Source of the DNA: Novosphingobium taihuense | GTDB taxonomy: Bacteria > Pseudomonadota > Alphaproteobacteria > Sphingomonadales > Sphingomonadaceae | Direction of reading: 5' to 3' | Length of the DNA: 64,000 nt | Assembly: GCF_007830315.1 (NCBI RefSeq) | Contig: NZ_VLKJ01000005.1 | Location: forward strand, 186,001 to 250,000 | In this document: positions 26,340 to 34,777 of the stretch, in pieces | How positions within the stretch are numbered: the first letter of the stretch is position 1 | Layout of the letters: each line of letters starts with the position of its first letter | Notes under the pieces: generated by a model | Told to the model about the DNA's origin: nothing | Database searches by the model: none | Seen by the model: only the letters and a program-made list of their open reading frames with translations | Program-made: the position numbers and the translations under genes

Positions 26340-27506
26340 ATGATCGACCGGGCGCGCCTCGAAGCGGTGAACGCCAAGGTTCACGCTTTCGTCGAGTTCG
26401 ACGAGGGCGCGCGATACGGCGAAGGGCCGCTTGATGACCTGACGCTGGGGGTAAAGGCCAATGTCGCCGTCCGGGGGCTGAAGTGGACGGGTGGCATGGG
26501 GCATCGGCGAGAGGTGAGGGCCGGTGCCGATGCCCCGGTGGTGGCGGCACTGCGCGCCGCAGGCATGGCAGTGCTGGGCACGCTCAACATGCACGAGGCG
26601 GCGCTAGGGGCGACGACCGACAATGCCTTCTATGGTCGCACCCTGAACCCGCATCGCGATGGCTGCACACCCGGCGGTTCGTCCGGAGGCAGTGGCGCTG
26701 CGGCGGCGGCGGGCCTGTGCGACGTGGCGCTGGGCACCGATACGCTGGGCTCGATCCGCATCCCGGCGGCGTATTGCGGGGCCTATGGCCTCAAGCCCAC
26801 ACATGGCGCGGTGCCAGACGAAGGCCTGCTGTTCCTGCGCCCGGAATGGGACGTGATCGGCCCGCTGGCGATGGATCTTGGCAAGCTGGAGCGGGTCTGG
26901 CGGGTGATGTCGCCGGGGTCGTCCACCGATACCCGGCCGTTCGAGCGGTTGCTGGTGCTCGATGGCCTTTGCGGGGTGCAGTGCCAGTCCGGCGTGCTGG
27001 CGGGGTATGATCGGGCCAGGGCTGCGATCGGCCTCCCCCTGCAAGGCCTGCAATTGCCCGGTGCGCTGACTGCGTTGCGGGTAAGCGCGCTGACCCTTGC
27101 GGTTGAATATCTCAGGCTGACAATGCGGGAATCGCTGGACGCTGCATCGGCAGAGTTGCGCAGCGTGATGACCGCTGTTGAAAAGCATCAGCCCGATCAG
27201 GAGCTGCTGCAGAGCATGGCGGCCATGTTGCATCGCGCCCTGGGTGAAGACGCCGTTCTGCTCACGCCGACGACCCCACACGCGGCCTTTCTCCACGGCA
27301 CGCGCCCACCCGCGTCACAGGCCGATTTCACCGCGCCCGCCTCCGTTGCGGGCCTGCCTGCTCTGGCCGTGCCGGCAGGCCGCGACGCCGATGGACTGCC
27401 GGTTTCAGTCCAGCTTGTCGGCCCGCGCGGGTCGGAAATGCGCCTGATTGCCCTTGCCCGCCGGATCGAGCCCGCGCTCGGCGGGGCCATTTTCCCGAGT
27501 TCCTGA
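26340..27506 (+). CDS. Amidase (amidase signature family)
   Basis: A 388-residue amidase-signature hydrolase, shorter than the usual 450-500 residues but with the full core. The triad is visible: Lys39 in LGVKANVAV, the cis-Ser in PGGSSGGSG (114/115) and the nucleophile Ser138 in GTDTLGSIRIP. It starts directly after the stop of the ligase gene with no spacer. It could release a carboxylic acid from an amide to feed the ligase, or act on a CoA-linked or ester substrate. The C-terminal part (FTAPASVAGLPALAVPAG) is intact, so this is not a truncated gene. Confidence 0.9.
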   Translation: MIDRARLEAVNAKVHAFVEFDEGARYGEGPLDDLTLGVKANVAVRGLKWTGGMGHRREVRAGADAPVVAALRAAGMAVLGTLNMHEAALGATTDNAFYGRTLNPHRDGCTPGGSSGGSGAAAAAGLCDVALGTDTLGSIRIPAAYCGAYGLKPTHGAVPDEGLLFLRPEWDVIGPLAMDLGKLERVWRVMSPGSSTDTRPFERLLVLDGLCGVQCQSGVLAGYDRARAAIGLPLQGLQLPGALTALRVSALTLAVEYLRLTMRESLDAASAELRSVMTAVEKHQPDQELLQSMAAMLHRALGEDAVLLTPTTPHAAFLHGTRPPASQADFTAPASVAGLPALAVPAGRDADGLPVSVQLVGPRGSEMRLIALARRIEPALGGAIFPSS

Positions 27507-27519
27507 GAGGAGAAGTCCC

Positions 27520-27825
27520 ATGCGTATCGTCGTGCTGTTCAACCTGAAGCCCGGTGTCGATCCTGAAGCTTACGAGGCATGGGCGCGCGGGACGGATATT
27601 CCGGGCGTGAATGCGCTGGCATCGGTCCATCGGTTTACCGTGCACAAGGCCACCGGCCTGTTCGGAACGGATGCGCCATCGCCATACCAGTATGTCGAAA
27701 TCATCGATCTGCCTGCCATGGATGCCTTCGTGGCAGACATTTCAAACCCCGAGTTCCAGAAGGTCGCGGCGGCGTTCGGTGAATTTGCCGACAATCCGCA
27801 GTTTATCCTGACCGAGGATCTCTGA
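27520..27825 (+). CDS. Small dimeric alpha/beta-barrel protein (HapK/REDY-like)
   Basis: A 101-residue protein beginning MRIVVLFNLKPGVDPEAYEAWARG, which matches the ferredoxin-like alpha/beta-barrel folds of the EthD/HapK (REDY-like) group. YQYVEIIDLPAMDAFVADI and FQKVAAAFGEFADNPQFI complete the fold. GAGAGGAGAAG precedes the ATG. It lies between amidase and SDR in the operon. Such proteins may catalyse cyclisation or isomerisation, or bind reactive intermediates; the function here is unknown. The HapK label is moderate in confidence. Confidence 0.75.
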   Translation: MRIVVLFNLKPGVDPEAYEAWARGTDIPGVNALASVHRFTVHKATGLFGTDAPSPYQYVEIIDLPAMDAFVADISNPEFQKVAAAFGEFADNPQFILTEDL

Positions 27826-27826
27826 A

Positions 27827-28624
27827 ATGGCGCGATTTGCCGGAAAGACCGTCGTCGTCACCGGCTCTGGGCGGCAGAAGGGACTGGGGCAGGGCATTCT
27901 CCAGCGCTTTGCCGACGAGGGCGCCAACTGCGTCGTGTCCGATGTGGCGATCGGCGACGAGGCACAAGCCGTTGCAGCAGACCTGCGCAGCCGTGGCGCG
28001 CAAGTTGCCGCCATCGCTTGTGACGTATCCGACCCCACGCAGTGCGATGCGCTGGTGCAACAGACCGTCGCCGCGTTCGGCGGGATCGACGTGATGGTCA
28101 ACAACGCCGGGATCGGTTTCATGATGAAGCCGCTGCTTGATGTGGTGGCAGACGATTGGGCCAGGGTTATCGGCGTCAACCTTTCGGGCGCGTTCTACTG
28201 CACGCAGGCTGCCGCCCGTGCGATGGCGAACGCCGGAAATGGCGGGCGGATCATCAACATCGCCAGTCAGGCGGCCAAGACCGGCTTTCCGCATCTGGCC
28301 GCCTATGTCAGCTCCAAGCATGGCATGATCGGCCTGACGCGCGCCAGCGCGGTGGAGCTTGGCGCGCTCGGGATCACCGTGAACGCCGTTTGCCCTAATC
28401 ATGTCACGACAGCGCTGGGGGCAGAGCAGAACGCGTACTTCTCGAAGTTGCTCGGCTTCCAAAACGTCGATGCCTATCTGGCCAACATAGCGGCCAAGAA
28501 TCCGATGGGCCGCCCCGGCCTGCCTTCGGATACGGCAGCGGCCTGTGCCTGGCTTGCCTCTGACGATGCTTTCTATGTCACCGGCGAGGCGATCAACGTT
28601 TCGGGTGGGGAGGAAATGCACTGA
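27827..28624 (+). CDS. Short-chain dehydrogenase/reductase (SDR)
   Basis: A 265-residue SDR. The cofactor loop is TGSGRQKGLG, two residues longer than the classical form, as in the SDR at 162. NNAG near residue 92, INIASQAAK, and YVSSK with the catalytic Tyr/Lys are present, and VSGGEEMH ends the chain. It starts one base after the stop of the HapK-like gene and overlaps the deacetylase by one base. It likely oxidises a hydroxyacyl intermediate. The segment EQNAYFSKLLGFQNVDAYLA, an extended substrate loop, is unusual and may give specificity. Confidence 0.92.
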   Translation: MARFAGKTVVVTGSGRQKGLGQGILQRFADEGANCVVSDVAIGDEAQAVAADLRSRGAQVAAIACDVSDPTQCDALVQQTVAAFGGIDVMVNNAGIGFMMKPLLDVVADDWARVIGVNLSGAFYCTQAAARAMANAGNGGRIINIASQAAKTGFPHLAAYVSSKHGMIGLTRASAVELGALGITVNAVCPNHVTTALGAEQNAYFSKLLGFQNVDAYLANIAAKNPMGRPGLPSDTAAACAWLASDDAFYVTGEAINVSGGEEMH

Positions 28625-29496
28625 TGGCCCTGCGGGAGGAACGGATGGACTGGCCGGGTGGCGCGGTCATGGCACTGTCTGTCGTGGTCAATGTCGAGGA
28701 AGGTTCGGAGCAGAGCCTTGTCCGCGGTGACAAGGGGATGGAGCCGGTCGACGAACTGGGCATGTTCGTGAAGGGATCGCTGCGCAATCATGCGAACGAA
28801 TCCAATTATCTCTACGGCGTGAAGGCAGGCGCGCCGCGCGTGGTGAAGCTGCTGAGGCAGTACGAGATCGCGGCGAGCTGGACCGTGGCGGCGATGAGCC
28901 TCGAGACGCATCCCGAACTGGCCGAGGCGATCGTCGAACTGAGCCACGAACCGGTGAGCCACGGCTGGCGCTGGGTGCACCAGTTCCGCATGGACGAGGA
29001 GGCAGAGCGTGCCTTCATCCGCAACGCCGTCACTTCCATAGAGAAGTCCTGCGGCGTCCGTCCCCACGGCTGGCTTTCGCGCTATCTCCACACCGAGAAC
29101 ACCCGGCGGTTGCTGATCGAAGAGGGCTTTGCCTATACGATGGACGACTATTCGGGCGACGTGCCCTTCTGGGACCGCAAGACCGTTCCGGGCAAGCCCA
29201 TCGCCGTCGTGCCCTATCAGCTCGATTCCAACGACATGAAGATGTGGACCGACCCCGCGCTTGGTCCCGAACAATGGCTTGCCTATGCCGTGCGGAACTT
29301 CGATCAGGTCTATCGCGAAGGATTGGAGGGATGCCCCAAGATGATGAGCCTAGGGTTGCATTTGCGGATCATCGGCCGTCCTGGCCGGATCTGGGCACTG
29401 GAGGAATTCTTCCGTCACGTGCGCAAGCATGAAGGCGTGTGGGTGGCAACGCGCCACCAGATCGCGCAAGCACTGGCGGCGGCCCAACCGGCATGA
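28624..29496 (+). CDS. PuuE/NodB-like polysaccharide deacetylase family protein
   Basis: A 290-residue NodB-fold hydrolase. VVVNVEEGSEQS near residue 20, ESNYLYGVKAG, and VSHGWRWVHQFRMDEE near 115 match the PuuE allantoinase-like branch rather than sugar deacetylases, which have a TFDDG motif. LGLHLRIIGRPGR near residue 245 carries the last conserved His. PuuE hydrolyses allantoin without a metal in Pseudomonas; no other purine-degradation gene is close, so a different cyclic amide or imide is more likely. No signal peptide is present, which also argues against a cell-wall substrate. It overlaps both neighbours. Confidence 0.85.
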   Translation: MALREERMDWPGGAVMALSVVVNVEEGSEQSLVRGDKGMEPVDELGMFVKGSLRNHANESNYLYGVKAGAPRVVKLLRQYEIAASWTVAAMSLETHPELAEAIVELSHEPVSHGWRWVHQFRMDEEAERAFIRNAVTSIEKSCGVRPHGWLSRYLHTENTRRLLIEEGFAYTMDDYSGDVPFWDRKTVPGKPIAVVPYQLDSNDMKMWTDPALGPEQWLAYAVRNFDQVYREGLEGCPKMMSLGLHLRIIGRPGRIWALEEFFRHVRKHEGVWVATRHQIAQALAAAQPA

Positions 29497-30248
29497 CGCT
29501 GCGTCTGGAAAAGGACGGTGCGATCACGCGCCTGCTGATCGACCGCGCGGACAAGCGCAATGCCTTCACCATCGAGATGTGGCAGCTTCTGCCTGAATTG
29601 CTCGAACATGCATCCGCGGATGAGGCGTGCCGGGTGCTGGTGGTGAAATCGGCGCACGGAGGGGCGTTCTGTGCCGGCGCGGACATTTCCGAACTGCTGG
29701 CCAACAAGGACGATGCCGCCTGGAGGGCCGAAAACCAGAAGGCCATAAATCGCGCCCAGTACGAACTTACCCGCTTTCGCCTGCCGACAGTGGCGATGAT
29801 CGAGGGTGATTGCGTGGGCGGGGGCTGCGGCATTGCGCTGGCCTGCGACATGCGCGTGGCGGGGACGAAGGCGCGGCTGGGCATCACGCCTGCCAAGCTT
29901 GGCCTTGTCTATCCGCTGCACGATGTGAAGCTGCTGGTCGACTTGGTGGGACCGGGGCAGGCCAGGCGGATGCTTTACACCGGCATGTTGCTGGACGCCG
30001 GGGAAGCCAAGGCGGTGGGACTGGTCGAGGAGCTGGCCGAGAGCGAGGACGCGCTGGTGGCGCAGCTTCTTGCCGCATCGCCGTTTTCGACACAGGCGAT
30101 AAAGGGCTTCGTTCGCAAGGTGCTGGACGGACAGGTGGCAGACGACGCTGAATCGCTGCGCGTTTTTGCCTCGGCCTTCGAGGGTCCGGACTTCCGCGAG
30201 GGAACGCGCGCCTTCGTGGATAAGCGCAAGCCGGTCTTCGGGCAATGA
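29493..30248 (+). CDS. Enoyl-CoA hydratase/isomerase (crotonase family)
   Basis: A 251-residue crotonase. The oxyanion-hole segments are HGGAFCAGADISEL near residue 55 and EGDCVGGGCGIALACDMRVA near 105; GITPAKLGLVYP follows with the usual active-site region. The start is ATG 29493, overlapping the deacetylase stop (ATGA). In typical hydratases two Glu act on the double bond; here the position in the ITPAKLGL segment has Ala/Lys, so isomerase, hydrolase or C-C lyase activity is possible. It overlaps the VOC gene downstream by four bases. Confidence 0.92.
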   Translation: MTLRLEKDGAITRLLIDRADKRNAFTIEMWQLLPELLEHASADEACRVLVVKSAHGGAFCAGADISELLANKDDAAWRAENQKAINRAQYELTRFRLPTVAMIEGDCVGGGCGIALACDMRVAGTKARLGITPAKLGLVYPLHDVKLLVDLVGPGQARRMLYTGMLLDAGEAKAVGLVEELAESEDALVAQLLAASPFSTQAIKGFVRKVLDGQVADDAESLRVFASAFEGPDFREGTRAFVDKRKPVFGQ

Positions 30249-31144
30249 TCGGGAAGGGCACGATTCTGGGCGGCACGATCACGGTGCCGGTGTTGGCCGA
30301 CGCCATTGCAGCCTGGCACGACGTGCTCGGGCTCGAGCTTTGCGAAGAAGGTGAGGTTGCCGCGGATCTGGCGTCGAGCTGGGGGGCGCCTGCCTGCGCG
30401 GGCTTGCCCTTCGCCACTTTGCGCCCGAAAAGTGGCGCGCCATTCTGGATCAGACTTGTCGAGCAGCCCTCGCACCCGGACTTTCTGCCGACAACGTCCT
30501 ATGGCTGGGCCGCTTACGAGCTGACCGTGCAGGACGTGTTCGGCTGGCCCGAACGGCTCGCCGGCACCGCCTTCGAGATCATCGGACCGCCCAGGGCCAT
30601 CGCCAACATGGAGCCCGCATTCATCCCGATGCAAGTGCTCGGGCCGGGGCGGGAGATGGTCTATCTGAACGAGGTTGTCGGCACGATGCCGGGGTTCGAC
30701 CTGCCCCGCGCCGCTTGCGCCGTGGACAAGGCGTTCATCGTCGTGCTTGCAGCGAAGGACCGCGCGGCCTCGGTGCGCTGGTACGTCGATGCGCTGGGGC
30801 TCGAGGAGAGCGCAACCTTCACCATCCCGTATACCATGATCAACCGCGCGTTCGAACTGCCTGCCGATCACCTCACCACGTTGACCATGATCGCCAGCGG
30901 CGCAATGCCGGTGGTGGAAGTGGACGACTACCCGGCAGCTGTGACCGAGCGTCCCTGCCACGACGGGATGCTCCCGCCGGGCAATGCCATGGTGACGCTG
31001 GCCATGCCGGACCTCGATTCCTGCAAGGTGGACTGGATCGCGCCGCCCGTGGTGCGCGCGGGCGCAATCAGTCGGGGTCGCCGCAGCGGCACCGTGCGGG
31101 GCGCGGCGGGGGAACTGGTGGAACTGGTGGAGGTCGGTTCGTAG
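30245..31144 (+). CDS. Two-domain VOC family protein
   Basis: A 299-residue protein with two VOC modules: GTITVPVLADAIAAWHDVLGL at the N-terminus, and KAFIVVLAAKDRAASVRWYVDALGL at about residue 160. The layout is that of extradiol dioxygenase-like or glyoxalase-like proteins, but the metal ligands are not obvious. It is the last gene of the MmgE operon and ends just before a symmetric hairpin. A two-domain VOC protein also occurs at 34774. The P. aeruginosa itaconate operon has a VOC gene as well; its role there is not settled. Confidence 0.8.
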   Translation: MIGKGTILGGTITVPVLADAIAAWHDVLGLELCEEGEVAADLASSWGAPACAGLPFATLRPKSGAPFWIRLVEQPSHPDFLPTTSYGWAAYELTVQDVFGWPERLAGTAFEIIGPPRAIANMEPAFIPMQVLGPGREMVYLNEVVGTMPGFDLPRAACAVDKAFIVVLAAKDRAASVRWYVDALGLEESATFTIPYTMINRAFELPADHLTTLTMIASGAMPVVEVDDYPAAVTERPCHDGMLPPGNAMVTLAMPDLDSCKVDWIAPPVVRAGAISRGRRSGTVRGAAGELVELVEVGS

Positions 31145-31162
31145 GCTTCAGGCGAAGTCCCT

Positions 31163-31189
31163 CAGGTTGTGTACATTCAACACAACCTG
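31163..31189. terminator. Perfect 10-bp inverted repeat between convergent genes
   Basis: CAGGTTGTGT-N7-ACACAACCTG lies between the VOC stop (31144) and the convergent quinone-oxidoreductase stop (31192). Position suggests a bidirectional terminator, though no T-run follows and the stem is only moderately GC-rich, so a protein-binding site is possible. Confidence 0.55.
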
Positions 31190-31191
31190 CC

Positions 31192-32169
31192 TCACACGGA
31201 CAGTACGGTCGAACCCGTCGTCTTGCGGCCTTCCAGATCGCGGTGCGCCTGCGCAACGTCGCTCAGTGCGTAAGTCTGGCCGATCGTCACGTCGAGGGTG
31301 CCGTCGGCAATCAGCTCCCAGACGCGCGCTGCGCCTGCAGCACGCTCGGCAGGGTCTTCATAGTAATGATAGAGCATAGGCCGCGTGTTGTAGAGCGAGC
31401 CCTTCTGCGCGAGCACGCCAAGACTGATCCCTGAAACCGGGGCCGAGGCATTGCCGTAGTTCACGATCAACCCGCGCTTGCCGGTGGAATCGAGGCTCGC
31501 CTCCCACGTATCCATGCCGACACCGTCGAAAGTGACACGCACGCCCGCGCCATCGGTCAATTCGCGAACCTTGGGTGCGACCGGATCGGCAGCGTAGTTG
31601 ATGACGTGATCGGCACCTGCCGCGCGCGCGGCTTCGGCCTTGGCCTCCGTCGAAACGGTGCCGATGACCGTAGCGCCAACATGCTTGAGCCACTGCACCA
31701 GCAACAAGCCCACTCCACCTGCCGCCGCATGGACCAGCACGGGCATTCCCGCCTGCACATGGGCGCAGCGCTCCACCAGGAACTCGACCGTACAGGCCTT
31801 GAGGATTGCGGCAGCGGCAATGTCGTCCGGAATCGCGTCCGGCAGCTTGAACAGGCTGGCGGCCTTGTAGAGCCGAGCCGTGGCATAGGCGCCAAGATCA
31901 GGCCCGAAGCTGGCGACGCGATCGCCTACGGCAAGTTCGCGGACGCCCGCGCCCACGGCCACCACGCGGCCTGCCGCTTCCACGCCGAGCCCGCTGGGCA
32001 GCGCCATCGGATAGATCCCGCGGCGGTGGTATGTGTCGATCATGTTGAGGCCTACCGCCGTGTGTTCGACCATGACTTCACCCGCAGCAGGGGCGGGAAG
32101 GTCGACCGTGGTCCATTCGATCACTTCCGGGCCTCCGGTGGTTGTGAGGCGGACGACCTTTGCTTGCAT
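31192..32169 (-). CDS. Quinone oxidoreductase (zeta-crystallin/Qor type MDR)
   Basis: A 325-residue zinc-free MDR that reduces quinones or enones with NADPH. The Rossmann motif is HAAAGGVGLLLVQWLKHVGA near residue 145, followed by VIGTVST; YNAADPV-type ADHVINYAADP and VTFDGVGMDTWE are Qor-like. It differs from the CurA-type MDRs at 1841 and 7745. ATG 32169 has AGGAG upstream; the earlier in-frame start is not supported. It stands alone, divergent from the esterase operon, with a 19-bp dyad and a palindrome in the gap. Confidence 0.92.
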   Translation of the reverse strand: MQAKVVRLTTTGGPEVIEWTTVDLPAPAAGEVMVEHTAVGLNMIDTYHRRGIYPMALPSGLGVEAAGRVVAVGAGVRELAVGDRVASFGPDLGAYATARLYKAASLFKLPDAIPDDIAAAAILKACTVEFLVERCAHVQAGMPVLVHAAAGGVGLLLVQWLKHVGATVIGTVSTEAKAEAARAAGADHVINYAADPVAPKVRELTDGAGVRVTFDGVGMDTWEASLDSTGKRGLIVNYGNASAPVSGISLGVLAQKGSLYNTRPMLYHYYEDPAERAAGAARVWELIADGTLDVTIGQTYALSDVAQAHRDLEGRKTTGSTVLSV

Positions 32170-32246
32170 GGGATACTCCTGAAATCTTGGACTCCGCATG
32201 GCTCTAGCCGCCGCACCTCACTCTCGCAAACCGGCCCGGTCGGGCA

Positions 32247-32265
32247 TGATCCGCCAGTCGGACAG
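32247..32265. promoter_or_regulatory. 19-bp dyad (reverse orientation CTGTCCG-N5-CGGATCA)
   Basis: On the plus strand TGATCCG-N5-CGGACAG. It lies between the divergent quinone oxidoreductase (start 32169) and the esterase operon (start 32331), and stands 30 bases from a TGTCCGGACA palindrome, as in the 17.7-17.9 kb region. Confidence 0.55.
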
Positions 32266-32295
32266 TTTGCCGAGCGACAATGCAAGCACCATTGC

Positions 32296-32305
32296 TGTCC
32301 GGACA
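32296..32305. promoter_or_regulatory. TGTCCGGACA palindrome (putative HutC operator)
   Basis: A perfect palindrome 25 bases before the esterase start and 16 bases before its GGAGGT ribosome site. This would place the 32331-38602 operon under the HutC-type regulator encoded at 22796 (inference). Confidence 0.65.
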
Positions 32306-32330
32306 AACTCCGTTCGAACTGGAGGTCGCA

Positions 32331-33281
32331 ATGATCCGATTTGTGCTTGCTGCGCTGATGCTGCTCTTCTGCCCGCCCGCCGTGGCGCAGGAGGGAGAAC
32401 TCGCGCCAATGCCGGTCTGGCCGGATGGCGTGCCTTCGATGAAGGGTTGGCCAGGCTTGGCCAAGGTGCCCGTAAAGGAAGACTGGCGCGACAGCGGCGA
32501 GACGGTCTGGAACGTCACCGTGCCCACGTTGCAGCCGTTCCTGCCTGATCCGGCAAGGTCGACTGGAACCGCCGTGGTGATTGCACCGGGGGGCGGCTTC
32601 CGCCTGCTCGGCATGAATCATGAAGGCACGCGCGTGGCGCGCTGGCTGGCGTCACGGGGCGTGGCGGCATTCGTGCTCAAGTACCGGCTGATCCAGTCTC
32701 CTCCGGGCGAAAGCAACGAGGCCATGCGCAAACGCGTCCTAGAAACGCTTGCGCCCGGTGTCGGTGGCATCCCCGGGGTGGAGGACGGGACGCAGGCGCT
32801 GCGTATCGTCCGGGCCAACGCCGCAAAGTGGAAGGTCGATCCGCATCGCGTGGGCATCATGGGCTTTTCCGCAGGCGGGCACGTTGCCGGGATGACGATG
32901 TTCGCGAACGATCCGGCCGACCGTCCGGACTTTGCCGGGTTGATCTATGGTTTCCCTTTCGGATCGCCCGGTCCGGCCATTCCGCCCGCCAACCTGCCCT
33001 ACGCGGAAGGCACGCCGAAGGAACCGTGGCTCCAGCCCAGGCCCACCCCTGCGCCGGGGCGACTGCCGCCGATGTTCCTGGCCATGGCGCAGGACGATCT
33101 GGCCGTGGGCGTCGGTTTCCGCAGTTTCTATGAACAGCTCTTTGCCGCCGGCTATCGCCCCGAAGTTCACCTCTATGAGCGCGGCAACCATGGTTTCGGC
33201 ATGGCCACGCGCGGCACGACGGCGGACCGCTGGATCGAGCAGTTCGGGGCATGGCTCGATACCGAGATTACCCGGAAATGA
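32331..33281 (+). CDS. Exported alpha/beta-hydrolase (acetyl-esterase/BD-FAE-like)
   Basis: A 316-residue secreted esterase. Signal peptide: MIRFVLAALMLLFCPPAVAQ. The oxyanion region is IAPGGGFRLLGMNHEG, the nucleophile elbow GFSAGGH (Ser near residue 185), an Asp in MAQDDLAVG and a His in ERGNHGF, so the triad is complete. Family relatives remove acetyl or feruloyl groups from plant polysaccharides and small esters. GGAGGT at 32321-32326 supports ATG 32331; the upstream frame runs through the operator. It is the first gene of a seven-gene operon and overlaps the amine oxidase by four bases. Confidence 0.88.
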   Translation: MIRFVLAALMLLFCPPAVAQEGELAPMPVWPDGVPSMKGWPGLAKVPVKEDWRDSGETVWNVTVPTLQPFLPDPARSTGTAVVIAPGGGFRLLGMNHEGTRVARWLASRGVAAFVLKYRLIQSPPGESNEAMRKRVLETLAPGVGGIPGVEDGTQALRIVRANAAKWKVDPHRVGIMGFSAGGHVAGMTMFANDPADRPDFAGLIYGFPFGSPGPAIPPANLPYAEGTPKEPWLQPRPTPAPGRLPPMFLAMAQDDLAVGVGFRSFYEQLFAAGYRPEVHLYERGNHGFGMATRGTTADRWIEQFGAWLDTEITRK

Positions 33282-34777
33282 GCCTGAACCGTCGCAATTT
33301 CCTCGGCTCCGGGCTTGCTGCCTCGGCCACCATCGGTCTGCCGCGCATGGCCTTTGCTGCGGAGAAGGCCGATGTCGTGATAATCGGTGCCGGGCTGTCC
33401 GGCCTGCGTTCTGCCGAGATCCTGCAAGAGCAGGGCCTCAAGGTGCTGGTGATGGACGCGAACAGTCGAGTCGGTGGGCGTGTGCAGACGGTGCAGACCG
33501 TCGATGGTCCGCTCGATGTGGGCGCCAGCCAGGTGGGCCGCGGCTATGCTCGCGTAATCGATGCATGCCAGCGCCATGGGCTCAAGCTCGTCAGCGAGGA
33601 TCGCGATCTGCTGCCGTTCGGATCGCACTTTTCGGGCGAATGGATCGACGGCAAGACATGGGGAAGCAATCCGCTCAATCTGTGCGAAGGAGACGAGCGC
33701 CAAATCCCGCCCAACCTGATCGGGCAGGCACTATGCTCGAAGTACAATCCGCTGCAGGAACTGGACGACTGGCTTGACCCGCGCTTTGCGGAGTATGACA
33801 TTTCCTTGCGGGAATTGCTCAGGCGCAAGGGCCACAGCGCGCAGGCTGTGGAGCTTGCCGGGTACTCCGCGCCCGGCATCGGCATTGATGAAACCTCGGT
33901 CCTGCGCATGTGGCAGGAAGAAGTGCGCGCGCGGATCGAGCGGCGCATGGGCGAGGCAGCCGCTACGGCCGAAAACGGCCCGAAGCGGGAGCATCCTTTC
34001 GGCGAGGCTAACGACCACCGCGATGTCGGCGGGCTGGCTGCGATCAACAACATCGTCGGCGGATGCAGCGCGCTGCCGCTGGCGATGGCGGCGAAGCTGG
34101 GGGACAGGGTGCGGCTGGGGAAGCGGGCGGTAAGCATTGCCCTCAGCGATACCGGCGGCACCATTGCCTGCTCCGATGGCACTGCCTTTTCGGGCCGCTT
34201 CCTGATCTGCACGCTGCCCTTCTCGATGCTGCGCGAGGTGGAAATCACCGGCAGCGCCAATCCGGTGACGCGCCAGGCGATCACCACGATGCCCTATGCC
34301 AACACGGCGCGGCTCTATGTCACCATCGAACGACCGTTCTGGAAGGAGGATGGGCTTCCGCCTTCTATCTCCAGCGACGGGCCGATGGGCATGTTCTGGG
34401 CGGTGGACAATCACACCGGAGAAGGCGCGCACCGGGGCATGTTCGTTCTCGTCGGGCGAACGGCGCAAGCTGTTTCGGCGCTTGACCGGGCGGAGGCAGA
34501 GGCGATGCTGCTGGGCGAACTGGCGCGGCTGCGACCGGCATCGAAAGGCGCGGTCCGGGTGGCGACGTGGAAGGACTGGCTGCGCGATCCGTTGCAGCGC
34601 GGCTGCGGCTTCAGCCTTGCTCCGGGCCAGGTCAACGCCTTCGCTCGGGACATGATCAAGCCCTGGCAGGTCATGCACTTTGCCGGCGAACACACCCGCC
34701 GCACAGATTTCGGCATGGAATCGGCAATGGAAAGTGCTGAACGCGCCGCGATCGAAGTGCTCGAGCGGACCGCATGA
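33278..34777 (+). CDS. Tat-exported flavin-containing amine oxidase family protein
   Basis: A 499-residue FAD oxidase of the monoamine-oxidase superfamily. A twin-arginine signal (NRRNFLGSGLAASATIG, cut near MAFA) opens it. The dinucleotide-binding motif VVIIGAGLSGLRSAEIL is near residue 32, with GGRVQT after it. The C-terminal HFAGEHTRRTDFGMESAMES binds FAD. Members oxidise amines, amino acids or carotenoid-like alkenes; here a periplasmic oxidation is likely and the substrate is open. A cytochrome c gene follows three genes later and could take electrons. It overlaps its neighbours on both sides by ATGA. Confidence 0.92.
   Translation: MSLNRRNFLGSGLAASATIGLPRMAFAAEKADVVIIGAGLSGLRSAEILQEQGLKVLVMDANSRVGGRVQTVQTVDGPLDVGASQVGRGYARVIDACQRHGLKLVSEDRDLLPFGSHFSGEWIDGKTWGSNPLNLCEGDERQIPPNLIGQALCSKYNPLQELDDWLDPRFAEYDISLRELLRRKGHSAQAVELAGYSAPGIGIDETSVLRMWQEEVRARIERRMGEAAATAENGPKREHPFGEANDHRDVGGLAAINNIVGGCSALPLAMAAKLGDRVRLGKRAVSIALSDTGGTIACSDGTAFSGRFLICTLPFSMLREVEITGSANPVTRQAITTMPYANTARLYVTIERPFWKEDGLPPSISSDGPMGMFWAVDNHTGEGAHRGMFVLVGRTAQAVSALDRAEAEAMLLGELARLRPASKGAVRVATWKDWLRDPLQRGCGFSLAPGQVNAFARDMIKPWQVMHFAGEHTRRTDFGMESAMESAERAAIEVLERTA

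Noticed and set aside
24945-26594. 549-residue minus-strand open frame
   Set aside because: Antisense to the PaaK-like ligase and amidase, both with complete catalytic motifs.
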